Assembly (NCBI RefSeq): GCF_051251695.1
Contig: NZ_JBPOEU010000019.1
Location: 1-64,000 of the forward strand
Origin: Maritalea sp051251695
GTDB lineage: Bacteria > Pseudomonadota > Alphaproteobacteria > Rhizobiales > Devosiaceae
Reading direction: 5' to 3'
DNA length: 64,000 nt
In this document: piece after piece, positions 54,395-63,405 of the stretch
How the letters are laid out: every line of letters starts with the position of its first letter
Numbering within the stretch: the first letter of the stretch is position 1
Program-made: the position numbers and the translations under genes
The notes under the pieces: generated by a model
Database searches by the model: none
Told to the model about the DNA's origin: nothing
Seen by the model: the letters and a program-made list of their open reading frames with translations, nothing else

Positions 54395-55585
54395 CTACTC
54401 GATGATTTTTGAAACGACGCCGGCACCAACGGTACGGCCACCTTCACGAATAGCGAAGCGCAGTTGAGCTTCCATCGCGATCGGTACGATCAATTCAACA
54501 TTCATCTCAACACGGTCACCAGGCATCACCATTTCGGTGCCTTCTGGCAAAGTCACAACACCAGTCACGTCAGTTGTACGGAAGTAGAACTGTGGACGGT
54601 AGTTGTCAAAGAATGGCGTATGACGACCACCCTCGTCTTTCGTCAGAATAATCGCTTCACCAATGAACTTGGTGTGCGGCGTTACTGAACCTGGCTTACA
54701 AAGAACTTGGCCACGCTCAACTTGCTCACGATCAACACCACGGATCAAAGCACCGATATTGTCGCCAGCTTCTCCGCTGTCGAGCAACTTACGGAACATT
54801 TCAACACCAGTAACTGTTGTTTTCTGTGTGTCTTTAATGCCAACGATTTCAACTTCTTCGCCAACTTTAACAATGCCACGCTCAACACGACCGGTAACAA
54901 CTGTACCACGGCCAGAAATTGAGAACACATCTTCAATTGGCATCAAAAATGGCTGATCAACAGGACGTGCTGGTGTTGGGATAAACTCATCAACAGCCGC
55001 CATCAACTCAAGAATTTTGTTCTTGCCGATTTCGTCATCACGACCTTCAAGCGCTGCCAAAGCAGAACCTGCAATAATCGGAATGTCGTCACCAGGGAAT
55101 TCATAAGAAGAAAGAAGCTCACGAACTTCCATTTCAACCAATTCCAAAAGCTCTTCGTCATCAACTTGATCAACTTTGTTCAAGAAAACAACAAGCGCTG
55201 GAACACCAACCTGACGGGCAAGAAGAATGTGCTCACGTGTTTGAGGCATAGGGCCATCAGCTGCGTTAACAACCAAAATCCCGCCATCCATTTGCGCCGC
55301 ACCAGTGATCATGTTTTTCACATAATCAGCGTGACCCGGGCAATCAACGTGTGCGTAGTGACGATTGTCTGTCTCATACTCAACGTGAGCAGTAGAAATC
55401 GTAATACCACGTGCTTTTTCTTCTGGCGCTTTGTCAATCTCGTCAAACGCCGTAGCAACACCACCTTGAGCCTCAGCCAATACTTTCGTAATCGCTGCTG
55501 TCAATGTTGTCTTGCCGTGGTCAACGTGACCAATCGTTCCAATGTTTACGTGCGGCTTGTTCCGCTCAAACTTTTCCTTCGCCAT
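54395..55585 (-). CDS. tuf: Elongation factor Tu, copy 2
   Basis: 396 residues, same sequence as copy 1. The ATG at 55585 is chosen by homology and GGAGA upstream. The DNA matches copy 1 from the first base of the start codon to the last base of the stop codon at a constant offset of 22,429, while the bases immediately outside differ (ATATCGC versus ATGCGTA next to the start). This copy has its own upstream region and terminator, so it is expressed separately from the str operon. Confidence 0.98.
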   Translation of the reverse strand: MAKEKFERNKPHVNIGTIGHVDHGKTTLTAAITKVLAEAQGGVATAFDEIDKAPEEKARGITISTAHVEYETDNRHYAHVDCPGHADYVKNMITGAAQMDGGILVVNAADGPMPQTREHILLARQVGVPALVVFLNKVDQVDDEELLELVEMEVRELLSSYEFPGDDIPIIAGSALAALEGRDDEIGKNKILELMAAVDEFIPTPARPVDQPFLMPIEDVFSISGRGTVVTGRVERGIVKVGEEVEIVGIKDTQKTTVTGVEMFRKLLDSGEAGDNIGALIRGVDREQVERGQVLCKPGSVTPHTKFIGEAIILTKDEGGRHTPFFDNYRPQFYFRTTDVTGVVTLPEGTEMVMPGDRVEMNVELIVPIAMEAQLRFAIREGGRTVGAGVVSKIIE

Positions 55586-55717
55586 GCGTACATTCTCCAT
55601 TCGCTTAGCATCCGGCTAAAAATAAACAAAGGGGTACACCCTGCCGGAAATTCGAGCGTCTATTACCTGAAAAAAACCAACAACAAAAGCCCTAATTTTA
55701 GAAGGTCTGATATGCGG

Positions 55718-56668
55718 CTAATAAAGGGCTAGTCGCTCGGTTAATAAACCAAAGAACCGATCCCGATTTGCCTCATGTGCCCAAAGGGCATTTGGCTCAT
55801 TTCCTGTTACCCCCCAAAAGTCCACGGCCGTATGCCCACGGGTAAGCTCGCTCGTGGTTTCAATGGCAACATGGCAGGGTTTTAATTCAAATATTTCAGG
55901 CTCTAAAAGCCACGCAATGGTACATGGGTCGTGCAATGGCCCACCCTCAGCACTGTACTTTGCCGCGTCATATTGGCCGAAAAAGTCCAACATCCCAGCA
56001 GAAGCGTGTGCCACCTTATTGTCCAAGACGCTAATATTTTCGACAATACAGGGATTTGTCATAAGCTGATGGGTAACATCCAAGCCAAACATCACGATTG
56101 GCCGACCGCACCGCATCACAATATCGGCAGCATGTGGGTCCACATATATGTTGAATTCAGCTGACGGGGTAACGTTACCCGCTTCAAAGCTCGCGCCGCC
56201 CATCAAGACGATCTGCTTGATCTTGGGCAGAATGTCTGGCGCCTTACGCAAGGCCATTGCAATATTTGTCAACGGCCCGGTCGGCACCAATGTTATTTCG
56301 TCGTCTTCTGCCTTGCGCAAAGTCTCAATGATGAAATCAACACCATGCATGTCTTGCTTTGGGATGCTCGGTTCAAAAAAGTCGATCCCATCAATGCCCG
56401 TTTCACCATGCAAATACTCGGCGGTGAACAATTGCTCGACCATGGGACCAACGCAGCCAGCATAAACGGGAACATCAGTGCGACCAGCCATTTCCACCAA
56501 AATGCGGCAGTTCAACTCGGTGCGGGCCAAAGGCACATTTCCACCGCAGGCAACCACCCCAAGCACATCAAGCTCAGGTGCATTCAGCGCCAAAAACAGC
56601 ATCAAAGCATCATCTTGGCCGGGGTCACAATCAATGATGACAGATAAACGATGCGTACTGTTAGACAT
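55718..56668 (-). CDS. Inosine-uridine preferring nucleoside hydrolase family protein
   Basis: The family splits nucleosides into base and ribose. The 316-residue protein starts at the ATG at 56668 with GGAG upstream. The calcium-binding DCDPGQDDA motif lies at residues about 14-22, followed by AGCVGPM, the central LVPTGPLTNIAMAL and MGGASFEAGNVTPSAEFNIY (binding Asn and Glu) and the late HDPCTIAWL histidine. Conserved residues look complete, so it should be active; which nucleoside it prefers is open. It lies divergent from nothing, in line with tuf2, 132 bases before it. Confidence 0.9.
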   Translation of the reverse strand: MSNSTHRLSVIIDCDPGQDDALMLFLALNAPELDVLGVVACGGNVPLARTELNCRILVEMAGRTDVPVYAGCVGPMVEQLFTAEYLHGETGIDGIDFFEPSIPKQDMHGVDFIIETLRKAEDDEITLVPTGPLTNIAMALRKAPDILPKIKQIVLMGGASFEAGNVTPSAEFNIYVDPHAADIVMRCGRPIVMFGLDVTHQLMTNPCIVENISVLDNKVAHASAGMLDFFGQYDAAKYSAEGGPLHDPCTIAWLLEPEIFELKPCHVAIETTSELTRGHTAVDFWGVTGNEPNALWAHEANRDRFFGLLTERLALY

Positions 56669-56844
56669 GTGAACTCCAAAAAACGGCAAAAAACTGACCC
56701 GCGAAATCAATTTGCGCACCAACCCGTAAGATTTAGCCCAGCAAAGATTATTCAGCAATCAGTTCTTCAACCGAAAAGTGGAGCTTGTCGCAGCAATACT
56801 TGCCACCTTATAAATAGCTGCGACGCGTCTTAATGCATCGGCAT

Positions 56845-57159
56845 TTACATGCAATGCCGACATTTGGTGGCATAGGCAACTATGTCTAAACGTGCGTCGG
56901 AAATGTCTTCACCGCAATTAGCACAAATACCAAAAGTGCCGTTTTCAATTCGTGCAAGTGCAAAGCTAATTTTCTTCAATTCTGTCTTGCCAGCATTGCC
57001 CAAGCCTTCGAGCATTTCATCATCTTCACGTTCAACAGAGCGTTCTTCAACGTCCGCGTTTGGCCGATCATCAAGCTGATCTTCGATCTTGTGCAATCGT
57101 TCATCCAACTCAGCTTTTCGTGCAACTAAACGTTTTTTATAGGTTTCGAAGTCCCGCAT
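56845..57159 (-). CDS. DksA/TraR-family zinc-finger protein
   Basis: The 104-residue protein starts at the ATG at 57159 (MRDFETYKKRLVARKAEL) with GGAA upstream. A long coiled-coil region is followed by the C4 zinc finger: GICANCGEDISDARL and CRHCM. DksA binds in the RNA polymerase secondary channel; in DksA itself two acidic residues sit at the coil tip (here DRPNADVEERSVERED is the tip region). It is shorter than E. coli DksA (151 residues), closer to the small alphaproteobacterial relatives. Function as a polymerase regulator is inferred. Confidence 0.85.
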   Translation of the reverse strand: MRDFETYKKRLVARKAELDERLHKIEDQLDDRPNADVEERSVEREDDEMLEGLGNAGKTELKKISFALARIENGTFGICANCGEDISDARLDIVAYATKCRHCM

Positions 57160-57197
57160 AGCTTTTCCCTCATGTTTACTTATGGACAGCTTGCCAG

Positions 57198-57242
57198 AAA
57201 AAGGCATCAGGCGAATTGATTTAGCACAAACCCCCTGATGCT
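57198..57242 (-). terminator. Long-loop terminator after the MATE gene
   Basis: On the minus strand an 8-bp stem (GCATCAGG at 57241-57234 with CCTGATGC at 57211-57204) closes a 22-base loop and is followed by CTTTTT. It lies between the MATE gene stop and the DksA-like gene start. Confidence 0.6.
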
Positions 57243-57251
57243 TTCATTCTC

Positions 57252-58640
57252 TCACACCTGAGGCAAAAACACCCCTGCTTTGTAACCATTGCGTCGCTGA
57301 GCAAAAACCAAGATCACAATCAACAGCCCAAACATGATGACATCACCAATCGGGGATGCATACCAAATACCCGCCTCGCCCAAAAACTGCGGCACAAGAA
57401 ACAGGAGCGGCAACCCGATCAAGTAATTGCGGGCCAAGCTAAGCAGTGCCGCACGTTTTGCGTCTCCAATGGCTTGAAAAAATCCTGAAAGCACAATTGT
57501 CGGTCCGGCCATAAAATAAAACACCATCACAAAAGGCAATACGCGCGCAACCTCGGTAATCATAGCTTGGTCTTGTACAAACAGAGCGGCCAGTTCGCCT
57601 GGTAAGGCTAGAAACGTTATTTCAATGGCAACACAATAAAAGAATGTGACAATCAGTGCCGTTTTGGTGCTCATGTTTACCCGACTTGGACGGCTGCCCC
57701 CGAAATTATTCCCGGCGATCGACTGAAATGCCATGGAAACACCCAGCAAAGGCATAAAGGAGAACGTTAACAGGCGGGTGATGATCCCATAAGCACCAAC
57801 GGTGGTTGTATAGCTGTCCGCGCCGTAGATTTTTAGGAGCGCAACAACACTTCCAGCAATCAACGAAATCGACAGATAGTTGAGACTTAACGGCGCACCC
57901 AATGCCAAGTTCTCCTTCGCAAGCGCAAAAAAGACAGGGCGACTTGGCAGCTGAAACCGCAACCTAGAACCACCCAATAACCTAAACACCACAATTGAAG
58001 TGAGAGAAACCAACTGAGCTGCCACAGTTCCCCAGGCTGATCCTGCTACCCCCATGTCCAACATAACAATGAAAACGTAGTTGAAGACGATATTTAGAAG
58101 TGTAACGCTAAGGGACACGAGCGCCATAAAGCCCATTTTGCCTTCACTTCGAAGTGCATCGAATTGCACAGACAGAATGAACGTTAGCGGCGAAGTGAAC
58201 ATCATAATGGACATATAGGTCCATGCCATGCGTGTTAGTTCAGGATCACCAGCGGTGACCCAACTGACCAGCATCTCTCCCCAAATGAGGAAAACAATCA
58301 TCATAATTATACTAAGCGCAATACCCAAAATTATAGCTACCGCAAAACTGTTTGCAGCGCCCTTCAAGTCCGCAGCCCCAAGACGCCGCGCCACAATCGA
58401 GGCAAAACCATTCGAGATCATTGTTGTTAGTGAATAAATCAGCATCTGCACAGGGAACATCATGGTCACTGCAGTCAATGCCGATGCCCCAACAAAAATG
58501 CCAAGGAAATAGGCATCAACAAGGTTAAACAGCCCATTGACCACCATGATCATAATGATGGGCAATCCTGTCGTGAGGAATAGCTTTCCGATAGGCTGCG
58601 TCAAATACTTATTATTATCAGAGGCTTGAGCATCACTCAT
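57252..58640 (-). CDS. MATE-family multidrug/toxin efflux transporter
   Basis: The 462-residue protein has about twelve membrane segments in two related halves. The first half begins PIGKLFLTTGLPIIMIMVVN with DAYFLGIFVGASALTAVTMM, and the second half repeats the pattern around LALGAPLSLNYLSISLIAGS. Family relatives export drugs or metabolites using a Na+ or H+ gradient; the substrate cannot be told. It overlaps the DUF2239 gene by 8 bases, so the two are translated together under the operator cluster at 59286-59344. Confidence 0.93.
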   Translation of the reverse strand: MSDAQASDNNKYLTQPIGKLFLTTGLPIIMIMVVNGLFNLVDAYFLGIFVGASALTAVTMMFPVQMLIYSLTTMISNGFASIVARRLGAADLKGAANSFAVAIILGIALSIIMMIVFLIWGEMLVSWVTAGDPELTRMAWTYMSIMMFTSPLTFILSVQFDALRSEGKMGFMALVSLSVTLLNIVFNYVFIVMLDMGVAGSAWGTVAAQLVSLTSIVVFRLLGGSRLRFQLPSRPVFFALAKENLALGAPLSLNYLSISLIAGSVVALLKIYGADSYTTTVGAYGIITRLLTFSFMPLLGVSMAFQSIAGNNFGGSRPSRVNMSTKTALIVTFFYCVAIEITFLALPGELAALFVQDQAMITEVARVLPFVMVFYFMAGPTIVLSGFFQAIGDAKRAALLSLARNYLIGLPLLFLVPQFLGEAGIWYASPIGDVIMFGLLIVILVFAQRRNGYKAGVFLPQV

Positions 58641-59256
58641 GATTCATTTCCTTAGGGCCGCCCTCGCCGTTGGGCGTGAACAAATCTTTTGAGATTTTCA
58701 ATAGATGGTCGCGTAAAGGCGATGGCCAGTCGCTGGTTTCCGCTTTGAATTTATCGCCATCCAGCGCAAACAACGCCCTTGCCGCTTCTTCAAATTTTGG
58801 CAAATCACCCGCCACTGCCGTCATCAACCCATATGTTTTGGACTGCAATTGACGTTGATCTCGATTTGGGTCTGAAACACGCATGGCTTCACCAACCAAC
58901 TTGCGCAATGTCACCGACGCCCCGCCCCGCTGCTGGCGCAGCCAATCCCAATGACGTGGTAACAAAGTTATCTCCTTGCTCACCACACCCAGCTTGGGCC
59001 TGCCGACACGCTTGGGTGGCACAGCATCTTCTGCATGTACGTCTTTCTTAAACAGTCTATCGAATACATCTTCTACGCTGCCGCGCAGATCAATCTCGAT
59101 CATTGATGAATCTTGCCCATTGAACACATGAATAAGTTCATTGGGATTTCGATCATGGTGGCGTTTAACTTCGTTGACCACTTCTGCCAGCGCTCCGGCT
59201 GCAATCAGGTGATGGCCAACAAAGGCAACACATTCCAATTCTGGAGAATAGGACAT
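58633..59256 (-). CDS. DUF2239-family protein
   Basis: The 207-residue protein has two conserved segments of this family: GRPKLGVVSKEITLLPRHWD followed by WLRQQRGGASVTLRKLVGEA (residues about 85-125), and TYGLMTAVAGDLPKFEEAAR with ALFA. The first is like an arm plus short helices and may bind DNA, as in ribbon-helix-helix or AT-hook-like proteins, but this is inference. The function of the family is unknown. It is the first gene of a two-gene operon with a MATE transporter, and palindromic sites overlap its promoter. That makes it a candidate for local regulation of efflux. Confidence 0.85.
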   Translation of the reverse strand: MSYSPELECVAFVGHHLIAAGALAEVVNEVKRHHDRNPNELIHVFNGQDSSMIEIDLRGSVEDVFDRLFKKDVHAEDAVPPKRVGRPKLGVVSKEITLLPRHWDWLRQQRGGASVTLRKLVGEAMRVSDPNRDQRQLQSKTYGLMTAVAGDLPKFEEAARALFALDGDKFKAETSDWPSPLRDHLLKISKDLFTPNGEGGPKEMNHE

Positions 59257-59285
59257 GGCAATAGCTCCTGCAATTTGTTGCAGGA

Positions 59286-59314
59286 TATTTACCCGGGTAA
59301 AATAAAAGAGTCAA
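59286..59314 (-). promoter_or_regulatory. Candidate promoter of the DUF2239-MATE operon
   Basis: The minus strand reads TTGACT (59314-59309), 17 bases, TAAATA (59291-59286). The start codon is 30 bases downstream. Palindromic site 1 overlaps the spacer and the -10 box, an arrangement typical of a repressed promoter. Confidence 0.6.
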
Positions 59315-59342
59315 TAATACCCGGGTAAAATATTTTACCCGG
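59288..59342. promoter_or_regulatory. Operator cluster: repeated TACCCGGGTA palindromes
   Basis: Site 1 is TTTACCCGGGTAAA (59288-59301), a perfect 14-bp palindrome. Site 2 is TACCCGGGTA (59318-59327). A third half-site TTTTACCCGG (59333-59342) pairs with site 2 to make a perfect 22-bp palindrome at 59321-59342. All share the core ACCCGGGT or its half. Sites flank and overlap the promoter of the DUF2239-MATE operon. The regulator is not obvious in the window. Confidence 0.8.
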
Positions 59343-59348
59343 ATTAAA

Positions 59349-60356
59349 TTAACTCAGCTTTTCGCTCAAAAAGGGCAAACTTTTATCGTAGCGGTAATCA
59401 ATCGAAAAATGATTGTCTGGAAATTCCTCATATATATGAGTCACTTGGGCCGCTTTGAGTTTCTGTTCGAGTTGTCGCGCAACATAAACAAAATTAAACT
59501 GATCTTTGTCCCCGCAATCGACCCACATGCCCTTTAAGCTCTTCAGAGCATCAACATGCTGGTCAAACACAAACAGCGGGTCCCACTTCTGCCACTGCAC
59601 CCAACGGTCTTTGTCCAATTCGCATGTATGCAAATCAACGGGCAGACGAATGCCACAAAAGGCATTTGGGTCCGGGTCGTATGTCGCCCCCATCGCCAAA
59701 ATCATCAATGCATGAATATCATCATGGTTTGGGTTGTGGTTTTCATCTACGGCCGTCACAAACTTCTCAATAGAGTTGTCGTGCTTGGCAATTGCCCGCA
59801 AAGCCTTAGGCATGTCTGGCAGATACGCCATCTCAAAACCCATGTCACCAGAGTGACAGGCAATAGCCGACCACGTTTGCGGATAAAGCATGCCGTGTAT
59901 CAACGCCGCGTAACCACCGGAAGATTTCCCCAGCACCCCCCGCTTACCATCTCCACCGCAACCAAACTTGGCCTCGATTTCTGGCAACATTTCATCGATC
60001 AAAAAGTCAGCCCAATTCCCCATGGCAAGGGAATTGATATATTGATTGCCTCCGAGCCGCGTAAAACAATCTGGGAATGCAACGACGCAAGGCTTCATCT
60101 CACCTGTTGCGATAAGGCGATCCAAACGTGCAGGTAGGTTCTCATCAAATCCGCGCCAGCTTGTTCGGCTCAATCCGCTACCCGTATACCCTGCCAAATC
60201 AACCAAAAGGGGCAAGCCAACACCGTCATGCCCGTGCGGAACATAAATATCAACGTCCCGCAACGTGTGATCACCCAGCATGTTTTGCTGTAGCGCCTCT
60301 GATTGAATTTTAACTCGATGGATTTCGCCCTGAGGCAATGAGTGATCGCGCCGCAT
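59349..60356 (-). CDS. Putative esterase (alpha/beta hydrolase, esterase D/antigen 85-like)
   Basis: The 335-residue protein starts at the ATG at 60356 with AAGGGA upstream. The nucleophile elbow is GKSSGGYAAL near residue 150, a variant of the G-x-S-x-G motif. The N-terminal half has LPLLVDLAGYTGSG (oxyanion strand) and PDCFTRLGGNQYINS. A late aspartate (WVDCGDKDQFNF) and the histidine of FPDNHFSID could complete the triad. No signal peptide is seen, so a cytosolic hydrolase is likely; the substrate is unknown. It lies upstream of the DUF2239 operon on the same strand. Confidence 0.85.
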   Translation of the reverse strand: MRRDHSLPQGEIHRVKIQSEALQQNMLGDHTLRDVDIYVPHGHDGVGLPLLVDLAGYTGSGLSRTSWRGFDENLPARLDRLIATGEMKPCVVAFPDCFTRLGGNQYINSLAMGNWADFLIDEMLPEIEAKFGCGGDGKRGVLGKSSGGYAALIHGMLYPQTWSAIACHSGDMGFEMAYLPDMPKALRAIAKHDNSIEKFVTAVDENHNPNHDDIHALMILAMGATYDPDPNAFCGIRLPVDLHTCELDKDRWVQWQKWDPLFVFDQHVDALKSLKGMWVDCGDKDQFNFVYVARQLEQKLKAAQVTHIYEEFPDNHFSIDYRYDKSLPFLSEKLS

Positions 60357-60479
60357 ACTTTTGTCCCTTCGCCAACTTATGACAAAGGGTAGCAATCAAC
60401 TTTAACTTCCACCACCTCAAAACGCTCAAGATTGGTGATTTTGAATATGTGCTCAACCAAATTAACGCAAGCTTGATTA

Positions 60480-61967
60480 CTAAAACTGACGGCGTTCAGC
60501 CATTTGACGACGATTTTGCTGTTGCACATTATGGGGGTTGGTCGCGCGGCACGTTTGACCACGCCCAAGTTCCTTTGCCCGGTACAAAGCCTGATCCGCA
60601 CTGCGAATAACGGTTTTTGCGGTCACCGCATCGTCTGGCCACCAGGCAACGCCAATGCTTGCACCAACACTCGCACGTCCATTGTCAAATACGACTTCTT
60701 CACTAACGCTATCAATTATCGTGTCGCAAAGCATCATCACACTGTCTTCATTCAGGCCGTCACGCAAAAGGATGATGAATTCATCGCCACCAACGCGGGC
60801 CGCCATGCCTCTGTCTCCCACAGCCTTAGCAACGCGGTTCGCAACTTCTTTAATCACCGCATCCCCTGCCTGATGGCCAAAGGTGTCATTGACGTCTTTG
60901 AACCGATCCAAATCCGTACAAATGATCGCACAACGATCCAACTCGCCTTTGGCAATAATATGATCAAGTTCATTATCAAATTGAAGGCGGTTAGGCAGAC
61001 CAGTTAGAGCATCATGCTCTGCCATGAACTTGTTATGCGCCTCACTTTTTTGAATGCGCCGCACAACTTTGCTGTACCTATAACTAATAAAGAAAAGCCC
61101 AATCGCGACCAGAGCCAGCAATACACTCAAAACAGGAAGCGCCCGCTCCCAAATAATACTAGCCGGTTTTGTCGCTTCCCACACAGCAACGATTTCTTTG
61201 CCAGTCGACCCGCCGATCACCATCTGATCCAAATCCGGCTTAGCATCAGCTTGTTCCACGATGGCGAACCGATTTAGGCCCAGTTTGTTCCGCACTGTTG
61301 CAAAAGCAAATTTGTTCAATGGACGAAATGTAAAAAGCACTTTGGGGTTACCTTCGGCCAAGACTTCCAAAATGTCAGGCACGATGGCCTGCGCAACCGC
61401 CATCCCCAAATGGCCATCAACTACGCGATAATCCGCAGCAAAAATTGCATTTTTCGACCAAACCGGGTCGCCAATGGTTACAAAGCCGCGTCCGCGCACT
61501 TTACGGTTTGCGAAATATTTCGCACGCGCTTGCTCGATCAGATCAAAATTGTTTTCAATGGTTGCTGCGCCATCCTGCGCATCCATAACTTCATCACGAA
61601 ACACCGTCACATCCGGCTCACCAAGCTCATCAACGACGATCATGTATTCAATGCCGTTTTCCGACCACGACTCTTCTGCTAATTCATCTTCAATGAAACC
61701 CAGATCAATTTCATCAGCATAAACCGCGTAAACAGTTGCATCCCAATACGAAACTGAAGATTGATCATCTGCTAAGTCTTGGAGTTGAACCTGCACTTCC
61801 TTGCGAACCAATTCAGCCTCAGCATCATACTGCACCTTATTCGCAACATCGCCAGCCGCACTCAACACATAGAAATTAGAAGCCGCAAATCCCGCAACAA
61901 TCGCAAAACAAAGTGCGTAAATTCCAATTGTTAGACCTAGTCCTAGACCTGATTTGGGCGATGTCAT
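60480..61967 (-). CDS. Membrane-bound GGDEF protein with periplasmic CHASE-like sensor
   Basis: From the ATG at 61967 (GGGGA upstream) the protein has 495 residues. A first membrane span (LGLGLTIGIYALCFAIVAGF) and a second (LPVLSVLLALVAIGLFFISY, residues about 279-298) bracket a periplasmic domain of about 240 residues. The domain contains SVSYWDATVYAVYADEIDLG, a pattern typical of CHASE4 sensors. The GGDEF domain has the catalytic RVGGDEFIILL (GGDEF at 393-397) and DALTGLPNRLQFDN, so it should make cyclic di-GMP. No RxxD inhibitory site is visible five residues before GGDEF. There is no EAL domain. In-frame codons up to 62075 are less likely starts. Confidence 0.92.
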   Translation of the reverse strand: MTSPKSGLGLGLTIGIYALCFAIVAGFAASNFYVLSAAGDVANKVQYDAEAELVRKEVQVQLQDLADDQSSVSYWDATVYAVYADEIDLGFIEDELAEESWSENGIEYMIVVDELGEPDVTVFRDEVMDAQDGAATIENNFDLIEQARAKYFANRKVRGRGFVTIGDPVWSKNAIFAADYRVVDGHLGMAVAQAIVPDILEVLAEGNPKVLFTFRPLNKFAFATVRNKLGLNRFAIVEQADAKPDLDQMVIGGSTGKEIVAVWEATKPASIIWERALPVLSVLLALVAIGLFFISYRYSKVVRRIQKSEAHNKFMAEHDALTGLPNRLQFDNELDHIIAKGELDRCAIICTDLDRFKDVNDTFGHQAGDAVIKEVANRVAKAVGDRGMAARVGGDEFIILLRDGLNEDSVMMLCDTIIDSVSEEVVFDNGRASVGASIGVAWWPDDAVTAKTVIRSADQALYRAKELGRGQTCRATNPHNVQQQNRRQMAERRQF

Positions 61968-62277
61968 CAATAATTTCCCCACATAACTGAGACAATATTG
62001 AAGCATCAACGCTGAATTTGGCACTAAGTGAGATGGTTTCTTTTTGGTAAAAGTTTGTCGAAACGACGACCGCATTTTTGCAAATTGCGAGACGAAATGT
62101 TGAGGAAAAATGGAGCGGGTAGCGAACTACGCCAAATGATCAAATGTATTGTTTAAAAATAACAACTTAAACCGCCACCGCTCCAACTTTGTTGCACAGT
62201 TTGATGCATAATTGTTCGCAGGTTTCATTCGTCAAACAATGACTTGCATCGAGAAGGGTTTCAATCAAAATTGCTTA
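61968..62277. other. Non-coding gap between divergent genes
   Basis: This 310-base stretch lies between the GGDEF gene (minus) and a plus-strand hypothetical gene. It contains in-frame extensions of both neighbours that lack ribosome binding sites. No hairpin with a T-run and no recognised promoter pair was seen. It probably holds both promoters. Confidence 0.4.
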
Positions 62278-62712
62278 ATGGCCACAGATTTGGAAAACAC
62301 ATGGTTTTATCGGCGAGACCCCGGCCCCTATGGGGATAAGTTTCATTTTCAAGTCTATCTTGGTCCTGCACTAGTCGGCTCTATTCGCATGAACAGCCAA
62401 GGCACCCATAAAGGCACTTGGGATTGGAATGGCCATTGGGGTGGCCACTACGAGGGCAAGATTGTCAGAGGAAGCGGGCGAAGCGATAAGTTGGAAACCG
62501 CACTAGGCGAGCTCAGAAACACTTTCTACGACGTGTTTCGCAATCAGCGACTGATTATCGGACTAATGTTAGCGACAGACCCAGCGGTTAGACATAAGGC
62601 CGAAGAGTTCCTACAAGAACTTGGGAAGAGCGGACAGCATAGAACGAAAGATGTTTTCCGCTTCTGTAGCAATTCAAATAGTCCAGCTAAGATAGGCACT
62701 AGCTGCCATTAA
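62278..62712 (+). CDS. Hypothetical protein
   Basis: From the ATG at 62278 (MATDLENTWFYRRDPGPYGD) the protein has 144 residues; ATG codons at 62239 and an earlier start at 62212 are in frame but have no clear SD either. It is Gly- and Trp-rich in the first half (GTHKGTWDWNGHWGGHYEGK) and helical in the second (ALGELRNTFYDVF, AEEFLQELGKSG). No signal peptide or membrane segment is seen. I recognise no family. Its 3' end overlaps that of a convergent decayed gene by 39 bases. Confidence 0.6.
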   Translation: MATDLENTWFYRRDPGPYGDKFHFQVYLGPALVGSIRMNSQGTHKGTWDWNGHWGGHYEGKIVRGSGRSDKLETALGELRNTFYDVFRNQRLIIGLMLATDPAVRHKAEEFLQELGKSGQHRTKDVFRFCSNSNSPAKIGTSCH

Positions 62713-63267
62713 AAGCGCTGATCCAACAAACAAAGTTACAACCCACATAAATGATCTTTGCGATCTCATTTCCTGAACAAGCTCTTCGTCGACAAGGGCC
62801 TCTTTTCTACGCCAAATCCTAAGCTGCAGTAGCAAGCCATCAATCAGCATCCAAGGCCAGATTAGGGCAAAATAGAGATATAGCCCCGAGTACCCGACCA
62901 AAAGAACGATCACGTAAAGTAGTTTGTAATGGAGCTGAGCTTCGGAACAATCTTCCTTATATTTTTGCCAATGGGCTCGAACCTTGGAAAGCGAGCCTTG
63001 TGAGTGCGCAAATGTCAATGTCTCGATCAATACTGCAGAGTTGAAGAACACGCCTATAACAAGGTAATCGAGAAACCACGGTTACAATTCAAATGGAACC
63101 CAATTAGTCAACAGACTGATCAGAACTCGATATTGTCCAAGAATATCTGCAATAAACCCTTGCCAAGAAACAAAATCTTGAGCCAGTCGCTCCATAATGC
63201 TTGAAAGTCCAACGATTGCGCCAATTTGTGATAAAAACTTCCAAAGAACAGCCAACGGAGACTTCAT
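62674..63267 (-). pseudogene. Membrane protein gene interrupted by an in-frame TAA
   Basis: One frame runs from the ATG at 63267 (AGGG 8 bases upstream) to the stop at 62674, 198 codons, broken only by TAA at 63082-63084 after 61 residues. Before it the sequence reads KFLSQIGAIVGLSSIMERLA and ends LLTNWVPFEL; right after it continues in the same frame PWFLDYLVIGVFFNSAVLIE, then two more membrane segments (LLYVIVLLVGYSGLYLYFAL and MWVVTLFVGSALLMAASAYL). The continuity of the membrane-protein sequence across the stop makes one gene with a nonsense mutation more likely than two genes. I do not know the family. Reinitiation from a GTG at 63051 could still make a C-terminal piece. Confidence 0.75.
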
Positions 63268-63405
63268 AAACTAACCCTAAAAGAACTGATTTCCAAAACT
63301 ATAACCAAGACCAACCAATATGGAAACTCTATTGTTGCAGGTGTAAAATATGCCTTTCGATGCACCATCAAACGCATATGCGCTAAGCAACGTAATCACG
63401 CTACA

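Noticed and set aside
56787..56824. Terminator after the DksA-like gene (GTCGCAGC with GCTGCGAC)
   Set aside because: The stem of 8 bp has a 22-base loop and no T-run follows on the minus strand.
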